Shown piece by piece: positions 1-11,224 of a stretch of 64,000 nucleotides of DNA. The notes under the pieces are model-generated. The model did not search any database and was not told where the DNA came from. It saw only the letters and a program-made list of their open reading frames with translations. Numbering within the stretch: position 1 is the stretch's first letter; each line of letters starts with the position of its first letter. Location of the stretch: NCBI RefSeq assembly GCF_029168945.1, contig NC_083604.1, forward strand, positions 69,332,211 through 69,396,210, given 5' to 3'. The position numbers were made by a program, and so were the translations under genes. This stretch comes from Cannabis sativa (taxonomy: Eukaryota; Streptophyta; Magnoliopsida; Rosales; Cannabaceae).

Positions 1-334
1 TAATGCCCAAAGAATATGGAAAAACATAAAAAAAAAATACAAATATTCATTACAAAATAAAGTCTAAATTTAACAGAATTAAATACATCAATGAATAACT
101 TTTTATGCTGAAAAAACTAAAAAACAACCTAAATCTAACAATATTCCAAATAAAAAATTCTATCACTAAGAAAATAACAAAACAAATAAAATATATAAAA
201 CCCTAGAAGCATAAACACTAAACAAAACAAAGACAACATTTTAAAATTAGGGCAAAAGCAAAAGGAAACTGAAATCAAACCGTAGGCATTTGATCCACAC
301 GCTTCTTCCCCCTCATAATTTCTAGAATTGAACT
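1..334. other. AT-rich intergenic DNA
   Basis: No reading frame, repeat or RNA gene can be supported here. The sequence is A-rich on this strand with many short A runs. Confidence 0.6.
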
Positions 335-559
335 CTAGCCAACTTCATTCCTTTTCGATTTTTTCTTCAAAGGACCACGATGAGGTTTTGTTGCTGGTTC
401 AACAAAATTTTCATTAGAGTCATCATCTTTAACTATAACATGTTTTCTTTTTCTTTTGTTCGACAACGATTCAACACTCATTGTTGCATGTTTAGAACTT
501 TTGCAAATGAGCTTCTTAATGAGTTTTTTCATCGACGAGATAGAGAAGAAGAAGCACAA
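335..559 (-). CDS. Hypothetical small lysine-rich protein (uncertain)
   Basis: A 74-residue reading frame on the minus strand. I do not recognise a family. The middle and the C-terminus are rich in Lys/Arg (KRKRK near residue 36 and KKKSKR near the end), which resembles nuclear-localisation signals, separated by an acidic DDDSNEN stretch. The composition is less random than most chance frames here. Past the stop the same frame continues with a short basic piece (MRGKKRVDQ), so this may be the C-terminal remnant of a larger nuclear or transposon-encoded protein. No splice structure, partner gene or promoter is evident. It may equally be a chance frame. Confidence 0.2.
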   Translation of the reverse strand: MCFFFSISSMKKLIKKLICKSSKHATMSVESLSNKRKRKHVIVKDDDSNENFVEPATKPHRGPLKKKSKRNEVG

Positions 560-937
560 GACACAACCATTTATACATAGCTTGGAAGAAGAAAAAAACA
601 GGAAGAAAAAATATGGGGTGGAGCTTCAATGGCAGTTGGAGATCGTAGGGGAGCAATTTTTTGGAAAAAAAAATGGTTTTGATCGTGGAGAAATAATTTA
701 AAATCAATCTGAAATGAAAATCACAATCAAAATGAAAATTGAGAATAAAATAGACAACATGTACATATAAAAGAGAAGGAAAAATAGTTAGTGTCATTAT
801 AGTATAATTAATGACATGAGCATAGAAGGCTTATGTGTGTGCAAATAGTATTTTTGTAAATAAAATATTAAAGAATGTACAAAAGTTAATCCATGCCTAG
901 GAAGGTAAATTTGTAATAAAAGTATAATTTTGTATTG
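560..937. other. Intergenic DNA, no gene seen
   Basis: AT-rich sequence with purine-rich patches. The overlapping frames on both strands have no recognisable domain. Confidence 0.5.
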
Positions 938-1362
938 GAGAGCTCTATTTGCACCCCCCATAAAATGATAAATACACTCCATTATCGAAAAAAATATAAA
1001 TTTAATAATTTTTAAAAATTACTCTCAATATTTTTTTAAAATTTTTTTCTCATATTATTTTATGTTAATTTCAATACTTATTTTGATTTCATTTTCATAA
1101 TTTTTTCGAACTCATGTATATATTTTTTTTTATTTTTTTTCTAAGAAAATTTCATATAATTTTTTATTTTAATTTTTTTGTCATGATATTTAAAATATAA
1201 TTTATTTTCATTTGATAGGTATATTTTTTAAGAATATGAATCGGAAGAAAAAAGTTAAAAATAATTTAGTACAATTACAGATATAAATTTTATATAAAAT
1301 AAAAATTATTAAAATAGAATGTCTTTATAAATTTATTTTTGGGATGTAAATAAAATTTTCCT
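938..1362. mobile_element. Inverted-repeat MITE candidate
   Basis: The left end (GGAGAGCTCTATTTGCACCC onward) and the reverse complement of the right end (around 1315-1362) match imperfectly over about 47 bases. The interior is AT-rich and non-coding. This terminal inverted-repeat layout over about 425 bp fits a non-autonomous DNA transposon. No convincing target-site duplication was found, so the superfamily is not assigned and the ends are approximate. Confidence 0.4.
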
Positions 1363-1744
1363 CTTTACGTAAATTCTTCTTTATATTATTAAAAGGACCA
1401 CATTTGTATTATTTTTTTCTGCAAACTACAAATTGAAAATTTAAAATGACTAAATTTGTATGTAGAATTATCTTTTTGGCATTTTATGATGGAAGGTTGA
1501 AATCAAGTTTAACGGAGGGCCTATTTTGTATTATCCCGCCCCCATTATCGGTAGCATCTTCCTCAGTCAATGCATTCTTAATCATTTGGAATATATTTCA
1601 AATAGAATCAGTCCTAAAAAGAACAAAATATTTCTTCTGTGAGTCACGAATGTTACGAGATATACTATGATACATGCATAATGTAAACGGTATAAGGTTG
1701 GAGAAATCTGTTATTTCTTTCTGTAAGGAATAAATTTCATTGAA
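1363..1744. other. Intergenic DNA, no gene seen
   Basis: No domain-bearing frame. It forms the left flank of the copia element and ends in the AGTGT target duplication at 1745-1749. Confidence 0.5.
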
Positions 1745-1749
1745 AGTGT

Positions 1750-2001
1750 TGTAGGAATTTTCTTGGTGAAATTCCAAGAATGCCCTACACCAACTCAAGT
1801 ATATAGTCAAAAACGACAGGGACAAAATTGTCCCAGAAAATTCAACTTAAACCAAAACCAAACGACGAAGAAACACTGTCGTATTCACCTGCACGACAAA
1901 TCGTTTTAACCAAACGATTTGTCGTTCTGCCTTGAACAAAACTGAGTGAAATCAGAGCTAACCCTAGCTCATTTCACTCATTCGAACATTCGAGAGTTTC
2001 T

Positions 2002-2069
<68 letters not shown>

Positions 2070-2732
2070 TCTCTCTGGTTCTCAAACCCTAGAACCAGAG
2101 ATCTTGCTCGATCTCTTGATCGATCTCACCCAGAAAACATCCCAGAAACACCATAAACACACACAGGCAAAGATTAGACAAAACTCAGTAGGTTAGAGTA
2201 AGAAATCAAACACCAGAAGTTATAGAGGTTCGCCCTAAATCAGGGGTACATCCTCTTTCGAGCTCGCCTTGAAGATCGACCTCAGATCTTGCACTATATC
2301 GAAGAAATATTACATCAGGTGAGAAATCCAAGTCACAGATCGACTGGTATTTCTGATATGTTCTCTCTTTTTGTTTTTTTGTGTTTATCTCTCTATTGTT
2401 TTTCTGTTCTCACTCACTGACTCTCTTTTCTTTCTTTGCATGAACTTGGAACAACGTTTGGAGCTGAACAACTTCCAGATCTGGAAACCTGGGCTCTGGT
2501 TTTCTGGTATCTCTCAACTGAGAGATTGGTAAGGCTCTAGATCCCTTTATATAGATGTAGTTTAGGGTTGATCAAGGTCTGGGAGTTAGTTACAATTTCG
2601 GTTGTAACTAACTACCAGATCTTGATCCACTAGAGGCGAAGCCACATAGGATCTGGTCTGGTTTTATTTGTATTTTTCTTTTCTTCTTGTAAACTGTATT
2701 AATAAGTGTGACATGGAGGATCTAAATTAACA
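1750..2732 (-). repeat. 3' LTR of the copia element
   Basis: 983 bp, direct repeat of the 7120-8061 LTR. It is 41 bp longer, almost wholly because the internal CT microsatellite is longer. On the minus strand it starts TGTTAATTTAG and ends TTCCTACA. It contains the same TATA-like site (2545-2554 on the plus strand). Confidence 0.95.
2006..2066. repeat. (CT)n microsatellite inside the 3' LTR
   Basis: About 30 CT units. The paired LTR has about 10 units at 7376-7396, so the tract changed length after insertion. Confidence 0.95.
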
Positions 2733-2745
2733 ATTTCCACCTTAG
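2733..2745 (-). other. Polypurine tract of the copia element
   Basis: On the minus strand AAGGTGGAAAT lies directly before the 3' LTR start TGTTAATTT. Position and composition fit the plus-strand primer of copia elements. Confidence 0.75.
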
Positions 2746-2813
2746 ATCTCTCCTGGAACACTTATTCTTATAGTGCGTCTTTCTTCAAGGGTCCTAGCTC
2801 ACTGTGGTAATGG

Positions 2814-5800
2814 TCATCCACCATTACCAACCCCTAACAAGTCCAAGCAATGCTTGAACTTAGTTAAGGGTAGCACCTTAGTACCGATATCAGAAGGATT
2901 CTCTTCAGTGGGAACTTTCTCTATCTATACAACCTTCTGTGTCACTTTATCTCGTATAAAGTGGTACTTAATTTCCACATGTTTGGTTCTGTCGTGAAAG
3001 ACAGGATTCTTACACAAGTGGATACAACTCTGGCTATCTGAGTAGATTATAGGTTCTTCATCTAATAATTTCAGTTCTTCTAGTAATCCCTTAAGCCAAA
3101 TGGCTTCTTTAATAGCCTCTGTAACAGCTACATACTCAGATTATGTTGTAGATAATGCTACAACAGGCTGCAGTTGTACTTTCCAGCTGATACAATTTCC
3201 CCATAGTGTAAAGAAATAGGCAGAGGTAGATTTTCTACTATCTCTGTCTCCTTCATAGTTTGCATCACTGTACCCAGTGATCATTCTACTATTGTCCCTT
3301 CTCTTGTAGTTCAATCCCACCTCTGTAGATCCCAATAGGTACCTGAACAACCACTTCATAGCCTCCCAGTGTTGTTTACCTGGGTTTGCCATGTACTTGC
3401 TTAGTACACTAATGGCATAGGCTAAATTTGGTCTAGTACTGACCATTAGGTACATCACTGATCCTACTGCACTTGAATAAGGCACTTCACTCATAGCTTC
3501 CTTCTCAGCTGTAGTTTTAGGGCATTGATCTTTGCTTAGATAGTACTGATTAGTCATAGGTTGCTTAGTATGCTTTGCATTAGCCATAGAAAAATTTTCT
3601 ATGACTTTCTTTATGTAGTTCTTCTGATGTAGCCTTAGTGTTCCATGTTCCCTGTCCCTGGAAATATTAATCCCTAGGATCTTAGCAGCTTTGCCTAGGT
3701 CCTTCATCTCAAATTCTTCCCTTAGCCAACCCTTCATTAGGTCAATTCTGGTCCTTTCTTTGCTCACAATGAGCATGTCATCTACATACAGATGTAAGTA
3801 GACGACTTCATCAATTTTAGTGCCTTTGTAGTATAGACAGATATCATAGTAGCTTCTAGTGAACCCCTTCTTGATCATGAACTCATCAAACCTTTTATTC
3901 CATTGCCTTGGTGACTGTTTAAGTCCATACAGGGACTTAATCAGTTTGCAAACCAAGTATTCCTTGCCTTTTTCCTCATATCCTTTAGGTTGCTGCATGT
4001 AGATCTCTTCCTCAAGTTCCCCATGTAAGAATGCAGTAGTTACATCCATTTGATCAACTTATAGGTCAAATTGAGTAGCTATGGTAAGTATAATTCTGAT
4101 AGTTTTATACTTAGCCACAGGTGAGAATATCTCATTAAAATCAACCCCCTCTTTCTGTGTAAATCCTTTAGCCACTAGTCTTGCATTAAACTTCTTAGGA
4201 TCTGCCTCAGTTAGTCCTTCCTTGTGTTTGAAAAGCCATTTGCATGAGACAATGCTCTTTCCCTTAGGTTTCTTCACTAGTATCCATGTTCTGTTCTTCC
4301 TCAGAGATTCCATCTCTGTATCCATTGCCTTGGACCATTTCTTGGCATCTTTATCTGTCATAGCTTCCTCATAGGTCTTAGGTTCTGTCATTTCCACTAC
4401 CATAGCACAAAAGAATGCATAGGCTAGCACTTCTTCCCAAGCAGTGAAACTGAATCTCTGTGTAGGTCTAGGAACCCTTCTAGTTCTGTCTCTAGTTAGT
4501 TGGTAATCTTGTATTGCCTCAGTTTCTTGCTCTTCTTCTAGAATAGGTTCCACCTGAATGTTGTCATCCTGAACTTGGTCATTTCCTTCCAAGTTTTCAT
4601 CTCCCTGAGTGTTTTCCACCTGTTCTGGTTCCACCTGAACAGTATTAGGTTGAGAGTTCCTTGTTTGCATGTCCACAGATGTGCCTGCAGGGTTAGTGTC
4701 TAAAGTAGGACTAGATACAGTATTATTATTAGTAATACAAGGAAATAAGTCTTCCTTAAAAATAACATCCCTACTGTTTATAGCTTTAAACCCTTGTTTC
4801 TCTCTTACCCATAATCTGTAGCCTTTAGTGCCTTCAGGATAACCTAAGAACACACATTTGAGAGCTCTAGGCTCCAATTTACCAACACTCTGATGTGCAT
4901 AGGCTGCACATCCAAACACTCTTAAATTTGAAAGATCAGGAGGCTTACCTGACCAGATCTCCTCTGGTGTCTTGAATTCAATGGCACTGGATGGACTTCT
5001 GTTCACCAGGTATGCTGCTGTTAACACAGCTTCTCCCCAAAATCCTTTAGTAAGTCCAGATTGCATTAATAGGCATCTGACCTTGTTCATCAAGGTCCTA
5101 TTCATTCTTTCTGCTACCCCATTCTGTTGAGGAGTGATCCTCACAGTTCTGTGCCTTTGAATTCCAACAGAACCACAGTACCTGTTAAATTCATCACTGC
5201 AAAACTCCAAGCCATTGTCAGTTCTTAGGGTTTTAACCCTTTGATTAGTTAAATTTTCCATTAGAGTTTTCCATTGTATGAATTTAGATAGTGCCTCATT
5301 TTTATGTTTAAGTAAAAATACCCAAACTTTCCTAGAATGGTCATCTACAATAGACATAAAATACACATTACCACCATGTGTTGGAGTTTTCTCTGGTCCC
5401 CAAAGATCAGAGTGAACATACTCCAATATATGCTTAGTTTTATGAATACCTGTTTTAAACTTTAGCCTATGATGTTTACCTAGAACACAAGATTCACAGA
5501 AATCCACTTTACTTACTCTGTCCTTACCCAATAGCCTTTGATCACTCATGATCTGTAGGCCTTTCTCACTGATATGCCCCAATCTCCTATGCCATAGAAC
5601 AGCCTTTAAGTCTTCTGGATTGCTAGTGACTGTAGTGTTACATTGAGTCACTGGTTCTCCATCTAAATAGTAAAGTCCTTCATGTTTGTGGCCTTTAATA
5701 ATTGTCATAGCTCCCTTACTTAGCTTCATTGAACCTGCTTCAATTTTGCTAACAATACCCATGTCATCTAGAACACTTATAGAAATTAAATTTCTAGCAA

Positions 5801-7022
5801 TATTAGGGACATACCTTACACCAGTTAGGGTTCTAACAATTCCATCAAACATTTTAAAACTGACATTACCTGAACCTTCTATATTGCATGTATTGTTGTT
5901 TCCCAATATTACTTTGCCACCTTTAGAATCCCTGTAGTCAGTTAGGATTTCCCTAGAATTTGTCATGTGAAAAGTACACCCAGAATCCAATATACAATCA
6001 TCTTTGAAAGATGTGGATGCAACATAGACTTCACCACTGTCATAACCATCTGAGTAATTAGCTTCTTGTTGTTTGTCATTTTGATGTTTGTTTTGATCTG
6101 TTCTTTCTGGGAATCTGCCTCCTTTCTTGTTCTTGTATTTATTATTGTAGAAATAGCAGTCTTTCTTATAGTGTCCAGTTTTTCCACAATAGAAACAACC
6201 TGTAGAATCACCAGAATCTCTTGATGGTGATCTACTCTTCCCTCTGTGTGAGTTTCTGTGATGATGTGTGCTATTACTTCTACCTCTGTTCTGGTAGGGT
6301 TTCTTGTGAGATGGCCTTCCTCTACTTAGGTTTATTTCACCATGTCCAGAATTGGATTTCTCACTCTTCATCTCTAAGTCTTTAGATTTTAGGGCAGAAA
6401 TGACTTCATCAAGTGTGATTGAAGTTCTTCCATACTTGATTGTTGTCTTTACCTCTCTGTATGAATCAGCTAATGAATTCAAAATGATTATTGCCTGATT
6501 TTCATCACTTAGAGCTTCATTCTCTCCTGAATTTGCCAATTCAATATGCATTTTGAGAAACTCATCAAGATTCTGATCTAGGGTTTTAGTATGACTCATC
6601 TTGAACCCAAAGATTCTCTCCTTTAGGTAGATCTTATTAGTTAGAGACTTCTATTGAAACTGTTCTTCAAGTTTCTTCCAAATCTTGGCAGGAGTTTCTT
6701 CTTTATCAACCAATCTGATAATGGCATCAGAAAGGTTGAAAATTATGATCCCAGTAGCTGTTTCTAACAGCTCTTCTTGCTGTATTTTTGAAGTGTTGTC
6801 TGGCCATTCAATAGAGTCTTCAAGAACCCTTAGTAATTTCTGTTGAGCCAACAGAGATCTGATCTTTCTCCTCCAGATCCTGTAATCACCAGATCCATCA
6901 AAACGATCAATATCAACTTTGATATTACTCATGTTAGAAAAATCAAAATTAAATTGAGTAGAGTTTATAGGAATAGATTGGTTATCAATTTGTGGAATTT
7001 CCACAGGTTTTCCACTGTTCAC
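2814..7022 (-). pseudogene. Copia gag-pol polyprotein with four in-frame stops
   Basis: One continuous minus-strand frame with no frameshift. Gag: UBN2-type capsid region, then a CCHC knuckle (CX2CX4HX4C) about 135 residues into the 4059-6599 segment. Protease: LDSGCT (DSG near residue 205). Integrase: HHCC region (HRRLGH...CESC) then catalytic D398, D461, E497, with 35 residues between the last two. Reverse transcriptase starts before 4059 and has YVDD about residue 88 of the 3141-4049 segment. RNase H follows (SDANYEG). Stops lie at 6651-6653, 4059-4061, 3141-3143 and 2925-2927, and the frame reads through each into conserved family sequence. Three of the four replace positions that are Glu in related copia proteins. 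The first usable start is GTG at 7020-7022, with an upstream in-frame TGA; no ATG is seen, so the true start is unclear or lost. Confidence 0.93.
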
Positions 7023-7106
7023 AACTTCTTGTTGTGTTTCTCCTTCTTCTTCCAGCCTTTGTCACTTTCTTGAACCTTTCTTGAGTTGAATTAAGCTTGA
7101 ACCAAA

Positions 7107-7118
7107 GCTCTGATACCA
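7107..7118 (-). other. Primer-binding site, initiator Met-tRNA type
   Basis: On the minus strand TGGTATCAGAGC lies one base downstream of the 5' LTR end. This is the classical copia primer site complementary to the 3' end of initiator tRNA-Met. Confidence 0.93.
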
Positions 7119-7119
7119 C

Positions 7120-8061
7120 TGTAGGAATTTTCTTGGTGAAATTCCAAGAATGCCCTACACCAACTCAAGTATATAGTCAAAAACGACAGGGACAAAATTG
7201 TCCCAGAAAATTCAACTTAAACCAAAACCAAACGACAAAGAAACACTGTCGTATTCACCTGCACGACAAATCGTTTTAACCAAACGATTTGTCGTTCTGC
7301 CTTGAACAAAACTGAGTGAAATCAGAGCTAACCCTAGCTCATTTCACTCATTCGAACATTCGAGAGTTTCTCAAACTCTCTCTCTCTCTCTCTCTCCCTT
7401 CTCTCTGGTTCTCAAACCCTAGAACCAGAGATCTTGCTCGATCTCTTGATCGATCTCACCCAGAAAACATCCCAGAAACACCATAAACACACACAGACAA
7501 AGATTAGACAAAACTCAGTAGGTTAGAGTAAGAAATCAAACACCAGAAGTTATAGAGGTTCGCCCTAAATCAGGGGTACATCCTCTTTCGAGCTCGCCTT
7601 GAAGATCGACCTCAGATCTTGCACTATATCGAAGAAATATTACATCAGGTGAGAAATCCAAGTCACAGATCGACTGGTATTTCTGATATGTTCTCTCTTT
7701 TTGTTTTTTTGTGTTTATCTCTCTATTGTTTTTCTGTTCTCACTCACTGACTCTCTTTTCTTTCTTTGCATGAACTTGGAACAACGTTTGGAGCTGAACA
7801 ACTTCCAGATCTGGAAACCTGGGCTCTGGTTTTCTAGTATCTCTCAACTGAGAGAATGGTAAGGCTCTAGATCCCTTTATATAGATGTAGTTTAGGGTTG
7901 ATCAAGGTCTGAGAGTTAGTTACAATTTCGGTTGTAACTAACTACCAGATCTTGATCCACTAGAGGCGAAGCCATATAGGATCTGGTTTGGTTTTATTTG
8001 TATTTTTCTTCTCTTCTTGTAAACTGTATTAATAAGTGTGACAGGGGGATCTAAATTAACA
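7120..8061 (-). repeat. 5' LTR of the copia element
   Basis: 942 bp, TG...CA on the minus strand, immediately followed on the plus strand by the AGTGT target duplication. It acts as the element's promoter; a TATA-like box sits about 180 bp into the LTR. Confidence 0.95.
7875..7884 (-). promoter_or_regulatory. TATA-like box of the copia 5' LTR
   Basis: CTATATAAAG on the minus strand, inside the 5' LTR and conserved in the other LTR. Position fits the RNA polymerase II core promoter of the element. Confidence 0.6.
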
Positions 8062-8066
8062 AGTGT

Positions 8067-10057
8067 CATGGATGTAAATTTCCAAGAAAAAAAAAACAAA
8101 TTATGTTATACTTAATAGCCCATTGAGCAAAAGAGACCATAATTTATAAGAAGTGTCATGATGGCAAATCTTCTCCGTTTTTGTGCAAGGTACCACCTTG
8201 AATTTATAGCTCTCTTCTTAGTCACTCGTACACAGTTGCAGTAGAGACCATATTTTTCTAACTTAAGAGGTTGTCCTTTTTATAAATGGTATAATTAAGT
8301 TTAAGTCCCATTTCTTCATCATTCCAAATATTGGCTCCGAATAAAAACTCTAACATATATAAGTTGCTTTTATTGATCATGACTTACCACGAACCATGTG
8401 AAGAAGGGTTTAAAATTTCAAACTTACACTCTCTTGCATTAATTAATATATGCTCTAAATCAAGATACATGAAAGTGGTCCAATCCGAAATGGGATTTGG
8501 ATGTTTGTCCAAATGAACAACAAACCCCACGAGTTATATTGTTCTTAACGCCCCCAAAAGGAAAGATCCATCTCTTTTCTCACAAAATGAATCTTTTCTT
8601 TTCTTCTTTTTTCATTTCACACAAGTCAGCGTTTGCATTGGAAACCCAATTTTTGTACAAACTTTGAGCCAGATTTCACATAAAAGAAACAACTTACCCC
8701 TCTTCGTCTTGTTATCCATCATGGGCCTAAACTTTTGCCGAATTGTACTAACTAACAATATTTACTAGCAAAGCTGAAAAGGGCCCCATGAAAATGGCCT
8801 CTCGTGGGCTGCCAATGAATGCCATATGATACCACTCTTGGGTTCTGATGCCTAACTGTTTTGGTATTCCGGCTAAAACCCTTTTTGCTATTCATGCTGA
8901 GTGATGAGTCTGTCTGATTCTCTGAGTGAGTGTCATGTGTTTTTTTTATTTTTGAGCTAAATTTTGAGTTTGGTGCATTTTGTCCATGTTTTGGATGTGG
9001 AGGTTTCATTATTGCCTTTTTCACTAAACAACTTAAGAGAAAACAAAATAGTATTTGTATATGGGAATCAGAATCCTTTTGCCTTCGACTATATTATATC
9101 ATATATTCATATTCATATCTATGGTCCTTCTCACCTTTTCACCTGTCTTTTGTCTTGAACTTTGAACCAAACATTCTCTTTTTTAACACATTTACAGATT
9201 AAGACATATAAAGAGAAGAAGATCCCATTCAAGAGTTTCACTTTTTATTGTTATTTATTTCTAGTATGGTCTCCCACGTGAATATTGGGTCCAGTTTCCT
9301 CCTTAATGTGTCCTGGCTTTGGATGATGATAATTGATATGTAATAAAATAATCACATGAGATCAAAAGATTTTCAGCTTGTTTTTTATAACTGAGCGCAT
9401 AAAAAGTTCAACTCTGGAAAATTGACATAGCAATAATCACACAATAAAATTATTTTGGCCTTAACATGGAGGAGCAAACAACAAATGAACCAGCACAAAA
9501 GAAAGATATTTGATTACATATATGGAGAAAATCTATGTCTATGAATATTCTCACTCTCTAACTCACTCAAAACTTTCATACATTTTCCCAAAAGTCCCTT
9601 AAGACCTATTCTAATTCTTCACTAGTAGTGCTCAGTGACCCGGCTTCAGTAACATGGTGCAACACCAAATCAGAAAATATTGAATTCGTTCTAATTGAAG
9701 ATTTTTTTTGTTAATTTATGACAAGTGTGTTGTGGTTACATGTTAAGTATTTGACTAATTTTTGTATAATTTATAATGCTAAATATTTACTATAATTATA
9801 ATAAGAGACAAAAATTAAACGATTTTACAAATGAAAATGTCAATTTCATAGATAATAAATTATTCTTAAATTTAGATGAAGTTATAAATTTTATGAGTTT
9901 TTATATTATTAAAGCAAAAATATAATATTTTTTCAAAAAATTATCATGGAAAAAATTTAAGAAAAAATTAAAAAATATAAGAAAATTAGGTAAGGGTAAC
10001 CAATACTTTTGGGTAACTAGTTACTATAAGGAGGTAATCAGTTACTATAATGAGTAA
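8067..10057. other. Gene-poor intergenic DNA
   Basis: About 2 kb with no recognisable gene. A 90-codon minus-strand frame near 8752-9024 has no known domain and no clear promoter. Just left of the MITE is a short local repetition of a GTAATCAGTTACTATAA-like unit (10020-10064). Confidence 0.5.
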
Positions 10058-10065
10058 TCAGTTAT

Positions 10066-10753
10066 TAGGGGTGTTCATCCAATTCAATCCGCACTATTTT
10101 GCTCATAGTACATCCGATCCGCACTAAGTGTGGATTTCATTTTTTGGATCCAATCCAATCCGCACAATAGTTCAAATCCAATTCAATCCAATCCGCAAAA
10201 GTGCGGATTGGATCGGTTATTTTAGATTGGTTACTTTTTAATATTAAATAATTTAATATTTATGAAAAAAAAATATTTTTTTCACATAACTAGCAACAAA
10301 ATAAAACAAATTATAGTTATTTTATGTCTTCAACAATACATTAAAAAAAATAAAATAGTAAATAACAAAAGGAAGAAAAAAAAATTGTATGTATAAAGAA
10401 ATGTTAATTTTATTTTAAATTGTATATAGAAAAAAAAATATATATATATATATAAGAATAGAATACATATTTAATTTATTACGTTTTGAAATATAATTGT
10501 ATTATATGTATTAGACTTTTAAATTACTATTTTTTTTTTACATTAAAATGTTATTTGTATATATAATTTTTTAATTTTTTTATAAATGTGTGTGGATTGG
10601 ATTGGATCGGTTACTTTTATATGTCAATCAACATCCAATCCGCACAAGTGCGGATTTTGAATTTTTCAATCCAATCCAATCCGCACAAGTGCGGATATAT
10701 CCGCACTTTGCGGATTGGATTGGATTGGATCCGCTATTTTATGAACACCCCTA
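10066..10753. mobile_element. hAT-like MITE
   Basis: Non-coding 688-bp element with 13-bp terminal inverted repeats TAGGGGTGTTCAT and an 8-bp target duplication TCAGTTAT/TCAGTTAC (7 of 8 match; 10058-10065 and 10754-10761). 8-bp duplications and TAGGG...CCCTA ends are typical of hAT transposons. Both subterminal regions carry many copies of a CCAATCCGCAC-like motif in both orientations, as expected of transposase-binding repeats. No transposase is encoded, so it would depend on an autonomous relative. Confidence 0.85.
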
Positions 10754-10761
10754 TCAGTTAC

Positions 10762-11224
10762 AATAAATAAATAATGTATAACTAGTTATTTTATATTGTT
10801 TTTCTTATATATTTATTTATTTATTTGTATTTTTGTAAAAATTTATTTAACAACTCACATCAAAATTATTGGAACAACTTAAACTATAAATTAAAAAAAA
10901 AAAAAATTGATATATATAAGGTTTTTTTTAATTTTTTTTTAAATTATCTTTATAAAATAATTTTTTTTTTAGAAAAGTCATTTGTAAATTTATACTTTAA
11001 AAATTATAAAAATAAATGTAAAATCAGTATTACGTGTCCAAAATATAACCTTTCACAATAATTGTGAAAGTTAAAGTTGAAAGCTTTATCAACCAATTAT
11101 GTGGTGGTTGACTGAATCACAATTAATCAATTTGAAATCTAGCTTTGATAAAATCTTCTGAGTTTGACATTATCAAATCTGTCTATCACTGGTTTGGTCA
11201 TTCAAAATCATTTCCATGAGCTTA
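10762..11224. other. AT-rich spacer with a small palindrome
   Basis: No gene. A short inverted repeat CTTTCACAATAATTGTGAAAG occurs around 11051-11072. The rest is T/A runs. Confidence 0.5.

Larger units (their letters stand above)
1750..8061 (-). mobile_element. Complete Ty1/copia LTR retrotransposon (young)
   Basis: A full-length copia element read on the minus strand: two LTRs, a primer site, a gag-pol frame and a polypurine tract, all in canonical order. It is flanked by a perfect 5-bp target duplication AGTGT (1745-1749 and 8062-8066). LTR ends are TG...CA. By eye the LTRs differ at about ten positions apart from a microsatellite length change, roughly 1 percent, so insertion was recent. 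Domain order PR-INT-RT-RNase H defines Ty1/copia; a Tork-like lineage is likely but is an inference. The coding frame carries four in-frame stops, so this copy cannot make a full polyprotein unless stops are suppressed. Confidence 0.95.

Noticed and set aside
8752..9024. 90-codon minus-strand frame, considered as a small secreted peptide
   Set aside because: No signal peptide and no CLE, CEP, RGF or IDA-type motif; composition is compatible with chance.
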